Shown here: piece by piece, positions 62,879-64,000 of the stretch
Numbering within the stretch: position 1 is the first letter of the stretch
Layout of the letters: each line of letters begins with the position of its first letter
Notes under the pieces: model-generated
What the model saw: only the letters and a program-made list of their open reading frames with translations
The model's database searches: none
What the model was told of the DNA's origin: nothing
From: Chlorokybus atmophyticus
Taxonomy: Eukaryota; Streptophyta; Chlorokybophyceae; Chlorokybales; Chlorokybaceae
Assembly: GCA_009103225.1 (NCBI GenBank)
Contig: RHPI01003369.1
Location: 1,585,869 to 1,649,868 of the forward strand
Direction: 5' to 3'
Length of the DNA stretch: 64,000 bases
Translations under genes and position numbers: made by a program

Positions 62879-63993
62879 TTAAGAGATGAGAAGCGGCGGC
62901 TGCTTCGGCAGCTGACCAGGAAGGGAAACTTCTTCATCCACCCTGTGGAGACAGCCCAATGTGAAATCAACCATACACAATGCGCAGAACCATAAAGGAT
63001 GACAGCATAGATGTATGCTTACTGATGCAGGATCTTGAACAAGCCCGTGCCAATAGGCATCGGGATGCCCATAATGATGCACTCGCTGACGCCATTGATC
63101 TCATCCGTGCGACCGTGCAGAGCAGCGTCAAAAAGATGATCCGTCGTCTTCTCAAACGACGCAAGCATGAGCACACTGTCTTTCATCTTAGCAATACCGA
63201 ACCGCGTGATGCCGAGGACCTCGCCCTGGTGCGACACAGAAGACAGTAAGCTCTCCTGTCACCACAACAACTCCACATGCTTCAAGGGTAGCACACCTTG
63301 TAGGTCATGACATCTGCGAGGAGCATGGAGTGGCGAGTGTCAATGGACATGCCGTGAGAGCCCATGGTGTACTTGATTTCATTCATGATGCATGTACGCG
63401 CTGCTTCAATGCCGAGCGTCTTCTCTGCTTCCATTACGTGGTTTGATGTGGTCTTCTCACCCTCGACACCGTCCGTACCCATCACAGCAAGCAGGTTGGT
63501 CCTGTGGATACAGGCGGCTGTGAGGTGACAGCGTACGGAGACTCCATGCAACAATCAGGAAACACGTAACGTACCCTTCCACAAGCAAGTTGTATGACCC
63601 ATTGGCGAGGTCGTTGATAACTGCTCGCTCAACTGTCGGGATGCCCTGCTCACGCCATCGATTGAGTGATGTGTCAACCAACAGGCAAGGAAAAAATAAA
63701 CAACTACAGTGCATGTTTGGAAATAATGAGTGTGAGCCCATGTTGACACAAGTGAGCTGGATGTGGATCCGTAGTGCATGACAATATACCTTCACAATGA
63801 CCTTTGGGAGGCTGTTGCGCAGATTCTGCAACGTGAAGAACATCTTTGCGCGGTCTGTGTCAATAGGGTAGACCAGCAGCTTGTCGTAGCTCACGGCACG
63901 CATGTGCTGCAAGTGTTGCAGACACTCTCGACACAATGCACTCAACATGAGACAAGAAGTGGACGCGGACACGACATGATCAGATGACTCACC
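62879..63993 (-). CDS. RPC1: RNA polymerase III largest subunit, C-terminal part
   Basis: The gene runs off the window end. Seen here on the minus strand: end of an exon at 63993 (continuing beyond the window), then 63906-63790, 63645-63575, 63501-63297, 63225-63023 and the last exon 62942-62879. All are in phase, and the stop is TAA. The protein reads [116 protein letters not shown] and [19 protein letters not shown]. The [14 protein letters not shown] and MPIGTGLF blocks identify the Pol III subunit rather than Pol I or II. The short tail ends [11 protein letters not shown] and lacks heptad repeats, as expected for Pol III. It forms part of the catalytic core that makes tRNA and 5S RNA. No lesion is seen. 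Confidence 0.95.
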
Positions 63994-64000
63994 TTGTCCT

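Overview
The window is nuclear DNA of a eukaryote, most likely a green-lineage alga. The genes are split by short introns with GT-AG borders (mostly about 65-450 bases, one near 780). They include a CDC20-type cell-cycle protein, NADPH-cytochrome P450 reductase, the largest subunit of RNA polymerase III, a signal-peptide bicupin of the plant globulin type, a PC-esterase with a type II membrane anchor, and a FemAB-like protein with a plastid-type leader. The bicupin and the PC-esterase point to the green lineage. I cannot name a genus. There are no operons, CRISPR arrays or tRNA genes that I can support.

Layout. 1-20 kb is AT-rich and dominated by repeats: a 1.8-kb nested palindrome (668-2489), a decayed Ty3/gypsy element (about 3433-9281) with an 830-bp solo LTR inside its 5' LTR, a palindrome-rich GC block (about 10.2-11.6 kb), and a full-length but dead Ty3/gypsy chromovirus (14048-18889) with 5-bp target-site duplications. 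20.8-36 kb holds two related, decayed loci. Locus A is interrupted by a 3,205-base run of C that is probably an assembly artefact. Locus B contains four tandem units of about 1.04 kb. Each unit carries an exon for a QLQ-like motif of the kind found in SWI/SNF (BRM-type) remodellers. 36-42.8 kb has low-complexity tracts, an assembly gap and no gene I can identify.

From 42.8 kb the window is genic: PC-esterase-like gene or pseudogene (42.8-44.4, +), CDC20 (46.5-48.3, +), FemAB-like/DUF482 (50.3-52.8, +), bicupin (54.5-56.6, -), cytochrome P450 reductase (58.8-61.6, +) and RPC1 (62.9 to beyond the window end, -). The bicupin and reductase are divergent and share a 2.2-kb upstream region. The reductase and RPC1 converge. 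The genes belong to unrelated pathways, so neighbourhood says little about function.

No clear new multi-gene system is visible. The observations most worth following are the tandem QLQ exon array, the many sequence-unrelated but nearly perfect hairpins, the dispersed repeat module that shares a sharp edge with an LTR, and C-to-T-type decay in repeats and one gene.
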